Positions 51,543 to 62,519 of a DNA stretch of 64,000 nucleotides are shown here, one piece after another (the first letter of the stretch is position 1; every line of letters begins with the position of its first letter). Where the stretch lies: positions 124,001 through 188,000 of the forward strand of contig JADJJE010000003.1 of the NCBI GenBank assembly GCA_016706685.1, in the 5' to 3' direction. The position numbers and the translations under genes were made by a program. Source of the stretch: Sandaracinaceae bacterium. GTDB taxonomy: Bacteria > Myxococcota_A > Polyangia > Polyangiales > Houyiibacteriaceae. Below the pieces are notes generated by a model, which made no database searches, had not been told where the DNA came from, and was given only the letters and a program-made list of their open reading frames with translations.

Positions 51543-52949
51543 TCAGAACGTGAGGACGTCGCCCTCGGCCGGCACGCTCACGCTCGGGAAGTGCCGCTCG
51601 GTGAGCTGCTGCTCGAGCGCCCGCAGCTGAGGCTCCTCCCCGTGCACCAGCACCACGTGGCGCAGCGGGCCGCGCTGCCGCGTCTCCTCCGCGAAGTTCA
51701 ATAGATCTTGCTGGTCGGCGTGCGCGCTGAAGCCCTCCAGCACGGTCACGCGGCAAGAGCGCGTCCACTCCACGCCGTGGATGCGCACCTTGGGGCGCCG
51801 CTCCACCAGCCGCCGGCCCAGCGTGTGCTGCGCCATGAAGCCCACGATGACCACCTCGCTGTCGTGGTCTTCCACGATGGCCTTGAGGTGATGCACCACG
51901 CGCCCGAACTCGCACATGCCGCTGGCCGCGATGATGATGCAGGGGCCCGGCTTCTTGTCGATCTCCATGGACTCGCGCACGGACTCCACGTAGCGCAGGC
52001 CGGGGAAGTTGAAGGGCGACTGGTGGTTGGCCAGCATGTCGCGCGTCTCTTGGTCGTAGATGCCCACGTGCTCGCGGAACACGTCGGTGACCTTCAGCGC
52101 CAGCGGGGAGTCGAGGTACACCGGCATGTCCGGCAAGCGTCCCGCGTCGTGCAGCCGCCGCAGCGTGTACAGGATCTCCTGCGCGCGCTCGAGCGCGAAC
52201 GACGGGATCACCACCTTGCCCCCGCGCGCCCAAGCGCCGGCCGCGATCTCCGCGAGGTCGTCTTCCATCTGGGCACGCGGCGGGTGCAGGCGGTCGCCGT
52301 AGGTGCCCTCCAGGATCAGGACGTGCGCCCCGTGCGGGTGCTCCGGGTCGCGCAGGATGGGCATGGCGTGCCGGCCCAGGTCCCCCGAGAAGAGGACACG
52401 CTTCATGTCGCCCTCGTCGTCGATGTCCAGCACCACCAGCGCGCTGCCCAGCACGTGGCCTGCGTCGTAGAAGGTGACGGTGATGCCGGGCAAGAGCTGC
52501 TGCTTCTGGTGGTAGGGAATGCCCACCATCTGCGCCATCACGCCGTCCACGTGGCTCTGGTCGTAGAGGGCCTCCACCGGGTCCATGTTGGTCACGCCGC
52601 GCGCCACCTTGGCGTTGATCCACTCGGCGTCGTGCATCTGGATGGCCGCCGCGTCGGCCAGCATGGCTTCGCACAGGTCGCGCGTGGCCTCGGTGGTGTA
52701 GATGGCGCCGCGGTAGCCCAGCTTGTAGAGCACGGGCAGCGCGCCCGAGTGGTCGATGTGGGCGTGCGAGAGCACCGCCACGTTCACTTCGTCCGGGTCC
52801 ACCCGTAAGTGGCTGTTGCGCTCCACCGACTCCTTGCGTCTGCCCTGGAAGAGGCCGCAGTCCAGCAGCACGTTCCCCTGGACGGTGCGCACGAGGTGCA
52901 TGGAACCCGTGACGCCCTGCGCCGCGCCGAGGAACTCGATCTCGATCAT
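51543..52949 (-). CDS. MBL-fold beta-CASP RNase-like protein
   Basis: The 468-aa protein has metallo-beta-lactamase motif HAHIDH (62-67), a later AGHVLGSA motif, the beta-CASP cluster EGTYGDR and ASGMCEFGRVVHHLK, and a C-terminal RMMBL domain (GFSAHADQQDLL). This combination marks the CPSF73/archaeal-type RNA-processing nucleases common in bacteria beside RNase J. It is full length with all visible zinc ligands, so it is probably an active endonuclease for RNA. It is convergent with the FHA gene with a seven-base gap. Confidence 0.9.
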   Translation of the reverse strand: MIEIEFLGAAQGVTGSMHLVRTVQGNVLLDCGLFQGRRKESVERNSHLRVDPDEVNVAVLSHAHIDHSGALPVLYKLGYRGAIYTTEATRDLCEAMLADAAAIQMHDAEWINAKVARGVTNMDPVEALYDQSHVDGVMAQMVGIPYHQKQQLLPGITVTFYDAGHVLGSALVVLDIDDEGDMKRVLFSGDLGRHAMPILRDPEHPHGAHVLILEGTYGDRLHPPRAQMEDDLAEIAAGAWARGGKVVIPSFALERAQEILYTLRRLHDAGRLPDMPVYLDSPLALKVTDVFREHVGIYDQETRDMLANHQSPFNFPGLRYVESVRESMEIDKKPGPCIIIAASGMCEFGRVVHHLKAIVEDHDSEVVIVGFMAQHTLGRRLVERRPKVRIHGVEWTRSCRVTVLEGFSAHADQQDLLNFAEETRQRGPLRHVVLVHGEEPQLRALEQQLTERHFPSVSVPAEGDVLTF

Positions 52950-53010
52950 GAGAGGGGGATAGCGCAGGCCAGGGGGGTTGGGAAGGCTGGAGCGCGGTCA
53001 CCGCTACGAA

Positions 53011-53043
53011 GAGTCAAAACGACTCGGCGGGTCAATACGACCC
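53011..53043. repeat. Two short related palindromes
   Basis: GAGTCAAAACGACTC (53011-53025) and GGGTCAATACGACCC (53029-53043) are small inverted repeats matching at 12 of 15 positions, with centres 18 bases apart. They lie 66 bases before the carbonic-anhydrase-like gene and 62 bases from the start of the MBL gene. They may be a double operator. Confidence 0.45.
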
Positions 53044-53108
53044 AATCGCACGTCGTGGGGCCTGCGAAAATTTCGGGGTTTCCGAGCGCGCCACTGGCAC
53101 GAAGCTTG

Positions 53109-53672
53109 ATGCACGGCGTGGCGATGGCTGCGCCTCGCGATCTGCACTCTCCGACTCGGCTCGTGCCGCGCAGCCTCGCGTTGCCCGGAGTGGACCGGCC
53201 CGCGTGGAGCGGTGGATCGCCCTGGGGGCTGGTGTGGTGCTGCGCCGATCTGCCCCACGTCCCCGAGCAGCTCTTGGGGACCGAGCCCGGTGAGCTCCTG
53301 GTGCTGCAGGGCGCCGCCACGCTGCCGAGCGCGAGCGTGACCGCCGACATCGTGTGGGCCGCGCGCGAGCACGGCATCTCGCACCTGTTCGTGCTGGCTC
53401 ATGCGGGCTGTCGGCTGCTGCAGCACGCGCTCCGGGACGAGTCGTCGGCCCGCCTGATGAGTGGTCACGTAGGGCGCTTGGGTCTCTTCGCGGGTCACGA
53501 CGTGGACGCGGTCAGCCGCACGGTGGCTCACCACTCGGCCGGCTCGCTGCGCCGCGATCTCACCCGCCACGGGCTCGTGCCGGCCATCGTCACCGCCTTC
53601 GCGGATGCGCGCGGACACGTGGTGGACGTGTCCGTGGACCGCGGGCCCGAGGCGCGAGCGCAGCTCTCGTAG
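53109..53672 (+). CDS. Atypical beta-carbonic anhydrase-like protein
   Basis: The 187-aa protein is read from ATG 53109. The beta-CA zinc ligands are present: C45 in CCADLP, then H98 and C101 in LAHAGC. Asp47 of the conserved CADSR is also present, but the Arg is replaced by Pro49 (sequence CADLP). In ordinary beta-CAs the Asp-Arg pair is required for proton handling, so activity is doubtful. The IVWAAREHGISHLFVLAHAG core otherwise matches the family. It could be a non-catalytic zinc protein or one with a changed substrate (COS/CS2 hydrolases are related). Confidence 0.72.
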   Translation: MHGVAMAAPRDLHSPTRLVPRSLALPGVDRPAWSGGSPWGLVWCCADLPHVPEQLLGTEPGELLVLQGAATLPSASVTADIVWAAREHGISHLFVLAHAGCRLLQHALRDESSARLMSGHVGRLGLFAGHDVDAVSRTVAHHSAGSLRRDLTRHGLVPAIVTAFADARGHVVDVSVDRGPEARAQLS

Positions 53673-53686
53673 GGCGCGCCGTGCGG

Positions 53687-54402
53687 CTAGAGACCCTCGC
53701 CTGCCAGCCGGTGCTTGGGGTTGCTGGGGTCGAGCGCGGCCTTGGCCTCGGCCTCGCGGCGCTCGCTGTAGCGGTCCACCAGGAAGTCGCGCAGGTCGCG
53801 CGTGAGCAGCGTGAACTTGTAGAGCTCCTCCATGACGTCCACCACGCGGTCGCGGTAGGCGGAGTCCTTCATGCGGCCGTCTTCGTGGAACTCCTCGTAG
53901 GCCTTGGCCACCGACGACTGGTTGGGAATCGTGAGCATGCGCATCCAGCGCCCCAACAGCCGCAGCGTGTTCACGGCGTTGAACGACTGCGACCCACCGG
54001 ACACCTGCATGACCGCGAGCGTGCGGCCCTGTGTGGGACGCACCGCGCCGATGGCCAGCGGGATCCAGTCGATCTGGTTCTTGAACACACCCGTGATGGC
54101 GCCGTGCATCTCGGGCGAGCACCACACCTGTCCCTCGGACCACTGCGACAGCTCGCGCAGGCGCACCACCTCCGGGTGCTCGTCCAGCCCCGGTCCCTTC
54201 ACCGGCAGGTCGCGCGGGTCGTAGATGCGCACCTCGCAGCCGAGGTCGGTCAGGATGCGCCCGGCCTCCTCGGTGAGCAGGCGGCTGTAGGAGCGATCGC
54301 GCAGCGACCCGTACAGCATGAGGATGCGCGGCGGGTGCGTGCTCGGGGTGAGCTCGGGGAAGGTGGGACGCCCGAGCGGCGGCGGGCTGCCGTAGTGAAC
54401 GC

Positions 54403-54406
<4 letters not shown>
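53687..54406 (-). CDS. arsH: ArsH NADPH-dependent FMN reductase
   Basis: The 239-aa protein from ATG 54406 overlaps the fusion gene stop (ATGA). It has the flavodoxin-like FMN-binding GSLRDRSYSRLL motif, EMHGAITGVFKNQIDW and the C-terminal ArsH extension (LLTRDLRDFLVDRYSER). ArsH oxidises trivalent methyl-arsenicals and reduces quinones or chromate. As last gene of the arsR-fusion-arsH operon it would lower toxic organoarsenicals. Length and motifs are normal. Confidence 0.92.
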
Positions 54407-56343
<1,937 letters not shown>

Positions 56344-56362
56344 GGTGACTTTCAGGGTGCGC

Positions 56363-56716
56363 TCACAGCGCGGTGATGAGCGCCTTCAGCAGCAGCACGG
56401 CAGCGGGCTCCACGCAGTAGCAAACGCGCGGCCCCGCGACCTGGCCGCGAATGAGCCCCGCTTCCTTCAGCTGCTTCAGGTGCTGCGAGACGGTGGACTG
56501 GGCCAGGGGCAGGCCCTCGCCGATCTCGCCCGCCACGCACGTGTCGCGCTTCAGCAGCGTGCGCAGGATGCTGACCCGCGCGGGGTGCCCCAGGGCTTTG
56601 GCGAGCCGCGCCAGCTCGGTGTTCTGCTCGGCCTCGCTCGCCGGGAGGGGCGACGCGGGAGCCGCAGGGGGGCAGCAGGCTTCGGCAGGGGCACGGGTGG
56701 CAGGACGGCGAGACAT
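56363..56716 (-). CDS. arsR: ArsR-family metalloregulator
   Basis: The 117-aa protein is a winged-helix ArsR/SmtB protein (LAKALGHPARVSILRTLLKR, recognition helix AQSTVSQHLKQLKEAGLI). Candidate arsenite-binding cysteines are C60 in the alpha3 region (TCVAGEI, one Cys where classical ArsR has two), C14/C15 near the N-terminus and C99/C101 near the C-terminus, so the site may be of a less common type. It begins the ars operon 19 bases ahead of the fusion gene. No ribosome-binding site precedes ATG 56716; the promoter and operator reach the start codon. Confidence 0.88.
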   Translation of the reverse strand: MSRRPATRAPAEACCPPAAPASPLPASEAEQNTELARLAKALGHPARVSILRTLLKRDTCVAGEIGEGLPLAQSTVSQHLKQLKEAGLIRGQVAGPRVCYCVEPAAVLLLKALITAL

Positions 56717-56759
56717 ATCGTTATTCGACGATATACGATTGATGGACCGTGCCCGTCAA
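56715..56759 (-). promoter_or_regulatory. ars promoter and ArsR operator overlapping the start codon
   Basis: The minus strand has TTGACG (56754-56759) and TATATC (56730-56735) with an 18-base spacer. The inverted repeat ATATCG-N8-CGATAT (56715-56734) covers the -10 element up to the start codon, as expected for ArsR repression. Start of transcription falls about seven bases before ATG 56716, so the arsR message would be almost leaderless. Confidence 0.65.
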
Positions 56760-56907
56760 GTGACGACGTAGTGACCGAGCAGCCCGAGGGCGCGCCATCC
56801 CCCGCAGCGGCGCGCAAGCCCTGCGCCCAGGCATCGCGCGACCCTCTCGAATCGTGTGCGAGGACGAGCGTTCTCGGTGGCCCACGCATTGCTTGCCCTT
56901 CGGGGGC

Positions 56908-58317
56908 ATGCCCAACGACCAGCCCTTCTTCGAGCGCCTGTCCACGCTGGACCAAGCCTTCCTCGCCACCGAGAGCGAGAGCTGTCCCATGCACGTGGGC
57001 GCCGTGCTGGTCCTGGACGCGAAGCCGCTCCGCACCGCGAGCGGAGGCGTGGACTTCGACGCGATCCTGGCCTTCATCGCCGGCGCCCTGCACTCGGAGC
57101 CACGCTTCACGCAGCGTCTCCACCGGCTGCCTGTGGTGGGTGAGCACGTCTGGGTGGACGACCCGCACTTCTCCCTCGAGTACCACGTTCGCCACGCGGC
57201 GCTGCCGCAGCCCGGAGACGAACGTCAGCTGAAGCGCCTGGCCGGCCGCATCTTCTCGCAGAACCTCGACCGGAGCCGGCCCCTGTGGGAGTTCTGGGTG
57301 GTGGAGGGGCTCGAGGGCGACCGCTTCGCCATGATCTGCAAAGTCCACCACTGCCTCACCGACGGGATGGGGGCGGTGTCGATCCTGAAGTCCATGGTGG
57401 GCACCCACGCGCGCCCCGAGAGGCCACGCACGCCGCGCCCCATGCCGAGTGACGCGTCCCTGCTGCGCAGCTCGCTCGCTCGCCGCATGACCAGCCTGGA
57501 CCGCGTACGCCTCACGGTTCTGCGGCTGCGCGGGGCGGGAGAAGGCGCGGCGCAGCGCTCGCCGCTCGGTGGGCTCATCGAGACCCTGAAGAAGGTCGTC
57601 GCGCCGGGGCCGGTCACGTCGCTCAACCCGCACCAGGTGGGCCCGCACCGCCGCTTCGACACGCTGCGCATGGACCTCGAAGAGCTGAAGGAGGTGAAGG
57701 AGCGCCTCGGAGGCAAGCTCAACGACGTGGTGCTCACCACGGTGGCGCTGGGGCTGGGGCGGTTCTTTCGTGAGCTGGGCGAGCGGCCCGAGGACTACGC
57801 CGGCTTCCGCGCGCTGGTGCCGGCGAGCGTGCGCGGGACGGACTCCGGGAGCGCGCGTGGCAATCAGGTGGCCACGTTGATCGCGACGCTCCCCATCGCG
57901 GTGTGCGACCCGCTCGAGGCCTACGCGTGCGTCTGCGACGAGACGCGCTTCTTCAAGACCGAGTCGAACGCGGTGCGGGGCATCCAGCTGCTGGAGGACC
58001 TCGACGACGCGCTGGGCCTCGGCGCCGTCTCGAGCGCGTTCGTACTGGCCGGGAAGCTGCGCTCGTTCAACACCATCGTGACCAACGTGCCGGGCCCCCC
58101 TGTACCGGTGCCGCTGTTCGGTGCGCCGTTGCTCGAGATCTACGGCCTGGTGCCGCTGTTCGCGCAGCAGGCGCTGGGCATCGCCCTCTTCAGCTACGCC
58201 GGGCAGCTGCACTGGGGCTTCAACGCCGACTGGGAGCACGTGGGCGGCCTGCACCTGCTGGTGGACGGGATGCGGGACGCGTTCGCGGACCTGCTCAGGG
58301 CCGCGCGGACTACCTGA
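56908..58317 (+). CDS. Wax ester synthase/diacylglycerol acyltransferase (WS/DGAT)
   Basis: The protein is read from ATG 56908 with a GGGGG site close upstream (469 aa). It has the catalytic HHxxxDG motif at 147-153 (HHCLTDG), the N-terminal LSTLDQAFLATES segment typical of the family, and the VTNVPGPPVPV loop near residue 395. The enzyme condenses acyl-CoA with diacylglycerol or fatty alcohol to make storage lipid. Its length and motifs are normal. It converges on the SDR gene with an eight-base overlap (58310-58317). Confidence 0.92.
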   Translation: MPNDQPFFERLSTLDQAFLATESESCPMHVGAVLVLDAKPLRTASGGVDFDAILAFIAGALHSEPRFTQRLHRLPVVGEHVWVDDPHFSLEYHVRHAALPQPGDERQLKRLAGRIFSQNLDRSRPLWEFWVVEGLEGDRFAMICKVHHCLTDGMGAVSILKSMVGTHARPERPRTPRPMPSDASLLRSSLARRMTSLDRVRLTVLRLRGAGEGAAQRSPLGGLIETLKKVVAPGPVTSLNPHQVGPHRRFDTLRMDLEELKEVKERLGGKLNDVVLTTVALGLGRFFRELGERPEDYAGFRALVPASVRGTDSGSARGNQVATLIATLPIAVCDPLEAYACVCDETRFFKTESNAVRGIQLLEDLDDALGLGAVSSAFVLAGKLRSFNTIVTNVPGPPVPVPLFGAPLLEIYGLVPLFAQQALGIALFSYAGQLHWGFNADWEHVGGLHLLVDGMRDAFADLLRAARTT

Positions 58318-59386
58318 CGCTCGCCGGGACCCCGAACGCGTGGGCCACCAAGAAGTCCACCCAGCGCGTGAGCGCCACCTCGATGTCGGGCGGGGCGAGC
58401 CGCGTGCGCTCCATGAAGGCATGCATGGGCGCCGCGTCATAGCGATCGCTGCTGATGAACGAGAGGCCCTCGCGGTCCACGCCCGAGAGCGCCGTCGGTA
58501 GTGCACGCACCAACCACACGGGCAGGCGGAGACGCGGCGCGGGCACACCCATGTGCGCGGCAGCCCGCTTCACCAGGTCGGGCAGCGCGGGCGAGCGCTC
58601 GTCGAAGACCACCAGGTGCTCGCCGAGCGAGCGCGGGTCGGCGGGCACACGGGCCAAGATGGCCGCCACCAAGTCCACGGTGACCAGCGGCAGCCACGTG
58701 CTGGCGTCTCCCGGGAGGGCGGGCAAGCGACGCGCGTGCAGGAGGCGCAGGGTCTCCACCAGGCCGATGAACTGCGTGGTCTCGCCCGTCTCGCCGTGCC
58801 CGATGACCACCGCCGGGCTCACGCGCGTGAGCGGCACCCCCAGCTCCTCGGCGCGCCGGGCCACGCGCTGGTGCGCCTCCATCTTGGACGCCTCGTAGGC
58901 GCCATGGTCACGGTAGAAGCGGCGCAGCGCGGCGGGGTCGTCCACGTCGAGGGCGCGCGCCGGCCCGCCTTCGGTGCGGTAGCCGCTCAGGTACACCAGG
59001 CGCTCGAGGCGTGGAGAGCGAGCCACGCGCTCCACCAGGCGCAGGCTGGCGTCCACGTTGGCCACGCGGGCAGCCTCCGCGCTCAGCCCGAACTCGAAGC
59101 GCGCCGCCAAGTGAAAGACGGCGTCGGCGCGATCCAGCCATGCCTCGCCATCGGGCGTGAGCCCCAGGTCCGCCGCCTCGAGGTCGAAGTCGGCAGCGGC
59201 GAGCCGGGACCCATTGCCCCCATGGGCGTCCACCCAGGCGCGCAGCTCGGGCAAGCGAGCCACGGGGTTGCGCACCAGCGCGCACACGTGGGTGCCCTCT
59301 CGAGTGAGCTCCACCAGCAAGTAGCGCCCGATGAAGCCCGCCGCGCCAGTCACCACCGCCGTTTTAATATGTCTGTCGTTCGTCAT
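58310..59386 (-). CDS. NAD(P)-dependent epimerase/dehydratase (extended SDR)
   Basis: The start is ATG 59386 with GGGA upstream (358 aa). It has the Rossmann motif TGAAGFIG (13-20), the ADAVFHLAARFEFG stretch and the catalytic YEASK (Tyr-x3-Lys) near residue 165. Members reduce or epimerise sugars, flavonoids or sterols; substrate unknown. An operator-like palindrome covers its start codon and matches one upstream of the adjacent TetR gene, suggesting TetR control. Confidence 0.85.
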   Translation of the reverse strand: MTNDRHIKTAVVTGAAGFIGRYLLVELTREGTHVCALVRNPVARLPELRAWVDAHGGNGSRLAAADFDLEAADLGLTPDGEAWLDRADAVFHLAARFEFGLSAEAARVANVDASLRLVERVARSPRLERLVYLSGYRTEGGPARALDVDDPAALRRFYRDHGAYEASKMEAHQRVARRAEELGVPLTRVSPAVVIGHGETGETTQFIGLVETLRLLHARRLPALPGDASTWLPLVTVDLVAAILARVPADPRSLGEHLVVFDERSPALPDLVKRAAAHMGVPAPRLRLPVWLVRALPTALSGVDREGLSFISSDRYDAAPMHAFMERTRLAPPDIEVALTRWVDFLVAHAFGVPASVR

Positions 59387-59389
59387 ATT
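59366..59389. promoter_or_regulatory. Operator-like palindrome at the SDR start codon
   Basis: AATATGTC (59366-59373) and its partner GTCATATT (59382-59389) form an inverted repeat with outer arms AATATG/CATATT. The half-site AATATGTC also occurs in the palindrome upstream of the TetR gene (60035-60054), pointing to shared binding of one regulator. Confidence 0.55.
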
Positions 59390-59443
59390 TTTGTCCCATG
59401 TCTTCGACCGCACGGTCCTGCGTGCGGCGTGATCGTGAAAGGC

Positions 59444-60010
59444 TCAGGCGCTGAGGAGCGCCGCCACCATGCTGCTCACGTCGCGCAGCGGGCCGGCGTC
59501 CCCGGCCGAGCGGCTGAGCACCAGCGCGCCCTCGATGGCGCACAGCAGCACTCGAGCCCGGCGCTGCGCGTCCTTCTTGCTGGCGCCAGCGTCTACGAGC
59601 GCGGCCGCGAGGAGCCCCGTCCAAGTGCTGAACGCGGCTTGCGTGGCCTGCCGCAGCGCGTCCGAGCGCTCGGCCATCTCGAAGGCCACAGCACCCACGG
59701 GACAGCCGGCCCCGACGCCGCCCTCCACCAGTTGCGCCAGCGCCGCGATCATCCGGCGGGCCGCAGCCACCACGTCCTTCGAGTCGTGCAGCGCGGCCGT
59801 GAGCTGCGCGGTGAAGTGCTCGGCGTGGCGCTCCACCACGGCCACGGCGAGCTCTTCCTTGCCGCCGGGGAAGTGGAAGTACAGCGACCCGCGCGGGGCC
59901 TCGCCCTCCTCGATGATCTGCTTGAGCCCGGTGGCCGCATAGCCCTGCGCCATGAAGAGGCGCGTGGCCGACTCCACCATGCGCTCACGCGTCGCGTCGC
60001 CTTTGGACAT
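59444..60010 (-). CDS. TetR-family transcriptional regulator
   Basis: In this 188-aa protein the N-terminal TetR helix-turn-helix is clear (TRLFMAQGYAATGLKQIIEEG, then GSLYFHFPGGKEEL), followed by a helical ligand-binding domain rich in alanine, with a VGAGCPVGA loop. It is 57 bases upstream of the SDR gene on the same strand and is probably autoregulated through the palindrome at 60035-60054, with the SDR as likely target. Inducer unknown. Confidence 0.9.
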   Translation of the reverse strand: MSKGDATRERMVESATRLFMAQGYAATGLKQIIEEGEAPRGSLYFHFPGGKEELAVAVVERHAEHFTAQLTAALHDSKDVVAAARRMIAALAQLVEGGVGAGCPVGAVAFEMAERSDALRQATQAAFSTWTGLLAAALVDAGASKKDAQRRARVLLCAIEGALVLSRSAGDAGPLRDVSSMVAALLSA

Positions 60011-60034
60011 GGGCCCAGAATGACGCGTCCTTGG

Positions 60035-60054
60035 AATATGTCAACCGATATATT
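60035..60054. promoter_or_regulatory. Operator-like palindrome upstream of the TetR gene
   Basis: AATATGTC-AACC-GATATATT is a 20-base imperfect palindrome with seven of eight arm positions matching, located 25 bases upstream of ATG 60010 in the 51-base gap after the ferritin-like gene. It shares its half-site with 59366-59373. Confidence 0.55.
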
Positions 60055-60061
60055 TTCGAGA

Positions 60062-61372
60062 CTATGCCCAGACCTGCTCGCCGAGCGCCTGCAACATCGC
60101 GAGCGCCGCGCCGGGCGCTGGCAGACCCGCGTCGCGCAAGAGCACGTGGGCCTCGGGGATGCTCACCGAGCGCGTCAGCGCGCTGATGGCCGCACGCTGC
60201 GCCCCGCGAATCACGTCGCGCTGCGCGTCCGTGAGCTGCGGCAGCGACCACTCCGCCACCGCCCACGACAGTGCCGCGTGCCGCGTCTCGTCCTCGGCCA
60301 CCCGCGCCATCCCCGCGCGCACGACAGGGTCTTGCGCGTGCCGCGCCTGATGGTGCCCCACCACAGCACCGTAGGTCTCGCGCACGCAGCCCTCGACCGC
60401 GTTCTCGAGCGCCACCTCGAACAGGCCGCGCAGCGCGAACTGCTGCGCCTCGTGGACGGCAGGCTTCACCGCGAACCGCTCGGCCAGCGCGCCCATGTCC
60501 CGCGTGTGCCGCCGCTCATCCTCCGCGCTCGCGCGTGCCCACTGCACCAGCTCCACGGGGGCCCCCAGCACCTGCAGCTCCGCGGCCATGCGCTCGAACG
60601 CATCCACGGCAGCGGCTTCGAGGCCGGCCACCTGCACGAAGTACCGGCCGACGTCGTTGCCCCCCGCAGGGCGCGCAGGAACAGCCGTCCCCTGGGTCAT
60701 GCGCCCGCTGACTGGGCAGGCGTATTCCTCGACGAGGTGCTCCTCGAGGATCCGGACCTCACCAGCCTCACTCACGAAAACCGTCCCTCGGAGGAGGTCG
60801 AGGCAGCCGGCCCAGCGGGTACCAAGGACTTCGAAACCACCAGCCACGTGCCTCACGCCATTGGGGCTGACGCCCACCTTCGGATCACCCGCACAGTTGA
60901 TGTGGTAGTCGACCGTGAGCGCGAGGAGCGTCGCTTGCGCCGGGCTGGTGACAGGGAGAGTGACCACGTCGGCGAACGAGACTCGCTCGATGATGCCAGC
61001 GCGGCGGACAAAGACCGAGAACCCCTCGTCTCGATCGAAACCTGCGTCACCCACACCGCAATCCGGGTGCCCGCCCTCGATGCAGAATTCTCCGGCGAAG
61101 TAGGCCGGAAAACTGCCGCTCGGGCCCCATGCGTACGCGACCAGACCCTGAACCCCCGGTGGCAGAGGCAAGCCGGTCAGCTCGATCGCTCCACAGTTGA
61201 CCGACATCGCCCTTTCTCGCTGGTTCCCGGATTGGCTGCTGGTCGCTGCACACCCACTCCATCCCGCCACGCCCAGGCCCGAGGCAGCCGCGGAAGCCAA
61301 CGCGATGCTGCGCAGCGTGTGTCGAAAGACGTCGAGGCGATTCGCGCGCACGGTGTCGTTCAGCGTCTTCAT
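60062..61372 (-). CDS. Exported ferritin-like protein
   Basis: The start is taken at ATG 61372, which gives an N-terminal hydrophobic segment (SIALASAAASGLGVAGW) and a Cys that could be a lipoprotein site (GWSGC, with an unusual Trp at -3). The 436-aa product has a cysteine-rich N-terminal half (residues 40-240, a beta-rich exported domain). Its C-terminal half is a ferritin-like four-helix bundle with two ExxRH-type iron sites (AEDERRH, AEDETRH) and paired glutamates (FERMAAEL, ENAVEGCVRE). A di-iron centre outside the cytoplasm suggests oxidase or storage activity; the substrate is unknown. Confidence 0.75.
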   Translation of the reverse strand: MKTLNDTVRANRLDVFRHTLRSIALASAAASGLGVAGWSGCAATSSQSGNQRERAMSVNCGAIELTGLPLPPGVQGLVAYAWGPSGSFPAYFAGEFCIEGGHPDCGVGDAGFDRDEGFSVFVRRAGIIERVSFADVVTLPVTSPAQATLLALTVDYHINCAGDPKVGVSPNGVRHVAGGFEVLGTRWAGCLDLLRGTVFVSEAGEVRILEEHLVEEYACPVSGRMTQGTAVPARPAGGNDVGRYFVQVAGLEAAAVDAFERMAAELQVLGAPVELVQWARASAEDERRHTRDMGALAERFAVKPAVHEAQQFALRGLFEVALENAVEGCVRETYGAVVGHHQARHAQDPVVRAGMARVAEDETRHAALSWAVAEWSLPQLTDAQRDVIRGAQRAAISALTRSVSIPEAHVLLRDAGLPAPGAALAMLQALGEQVWA

Positions 61373-61521
61373 GACGAGCCTCCTACACGAAGAAGCGAGC
61401 CTATCTGTTCGCCGCGCGGCCAGCCAACCCCTCCACGAATGGGGGCACATATCCACACTGTGGCAAATATTGCGCTGCTGGCGCATGATGTGCGCTTACC
61501 TGGCGCGGAGTGTCACGGTTC

Positions 61522-62519
61522 ATGCGTAGTCCTGTCGTACGAGTCTTTCTGAAGCTGTCCGTGGTCACGGCGCTCGCCTTCCCTCTGTGTGCTGTCGCGC
61601 AGCCCGCGCAGCATGACGTGGCCGCCGCCGCGCAGGCCTACGAAGCGGGCCAGCGCGCTCAGCTGGCGGGCAACCACGCCGAGGCCGCGCGCCTCTTCGA
61701 GCTGGCGTTCGATGCCGCCCCGAGCCCCGCCGCCCTGCGCAGCGCCATCCGAAACCGGCGCCTGGCGGGAGACAACGCGCGCGCCGCCACGCTCTCGCTG
61801 CAGGCGATCACCACGTACCCCGCGGACCGGTCCACGCGTGATCTCGCTCAAGAGGTCCTGGACGAGGTGCAGCCGCAGCTCACGCAGCTGGACATCGCGT
61901 GCGGCGAGCCGTGCGTGGTGCTGGTGGATGGCGCCGTGGAGTCCACGCACGAGAGCCGCTCATGGCGCTTCTTCGTGCGGCCGGGCGCTCACACGGTGGT
62001 GGCCCGCTACACCACGGGCAGCGCGGCGCCGCAGCAGGTGGACGCCACCGCCGGCGGGACGCTGACGCTCGCGTTCCAGGCGCCCGCGGCCCCGGTCACG
62101 CAGCCCGAGCCCGAGCCCACGCCAGACCCCGAGCCGGTGTACGAACCCGAGACGCAACCCCTGCCGCAGCCCGCTGCCGGTGAGAGCGAGAGCGATGGCC
62201 TCGGTCCCGCGATGTTCTACACCAGCGCCGCGCTCACCGCCGTAGCGGCGGGTGTCACGGCCTGGTCCGTGGCGGACACCTTCGCGGCCAACCGCGCCTA
62301 CGAAGACAACCCCACCCGTGAGGGCTACCTGGACGGCCAAGACCTGCGCCGCCGGACCTTCATCTTGGTGGGTGTCTCGGGAGCGCTGGCCGTCAGCACC
62401 GTGGTGCTGGGCGTGCTCACCGACTTCGGTGGCAGCGATGACGATGACGAGGCACGCGCCCGAGCCAGCGTGTGGGCCTCTCCCGACGGCGGTGGGCTCA
62501 CGGTGAGAGGAGCCTTCTG

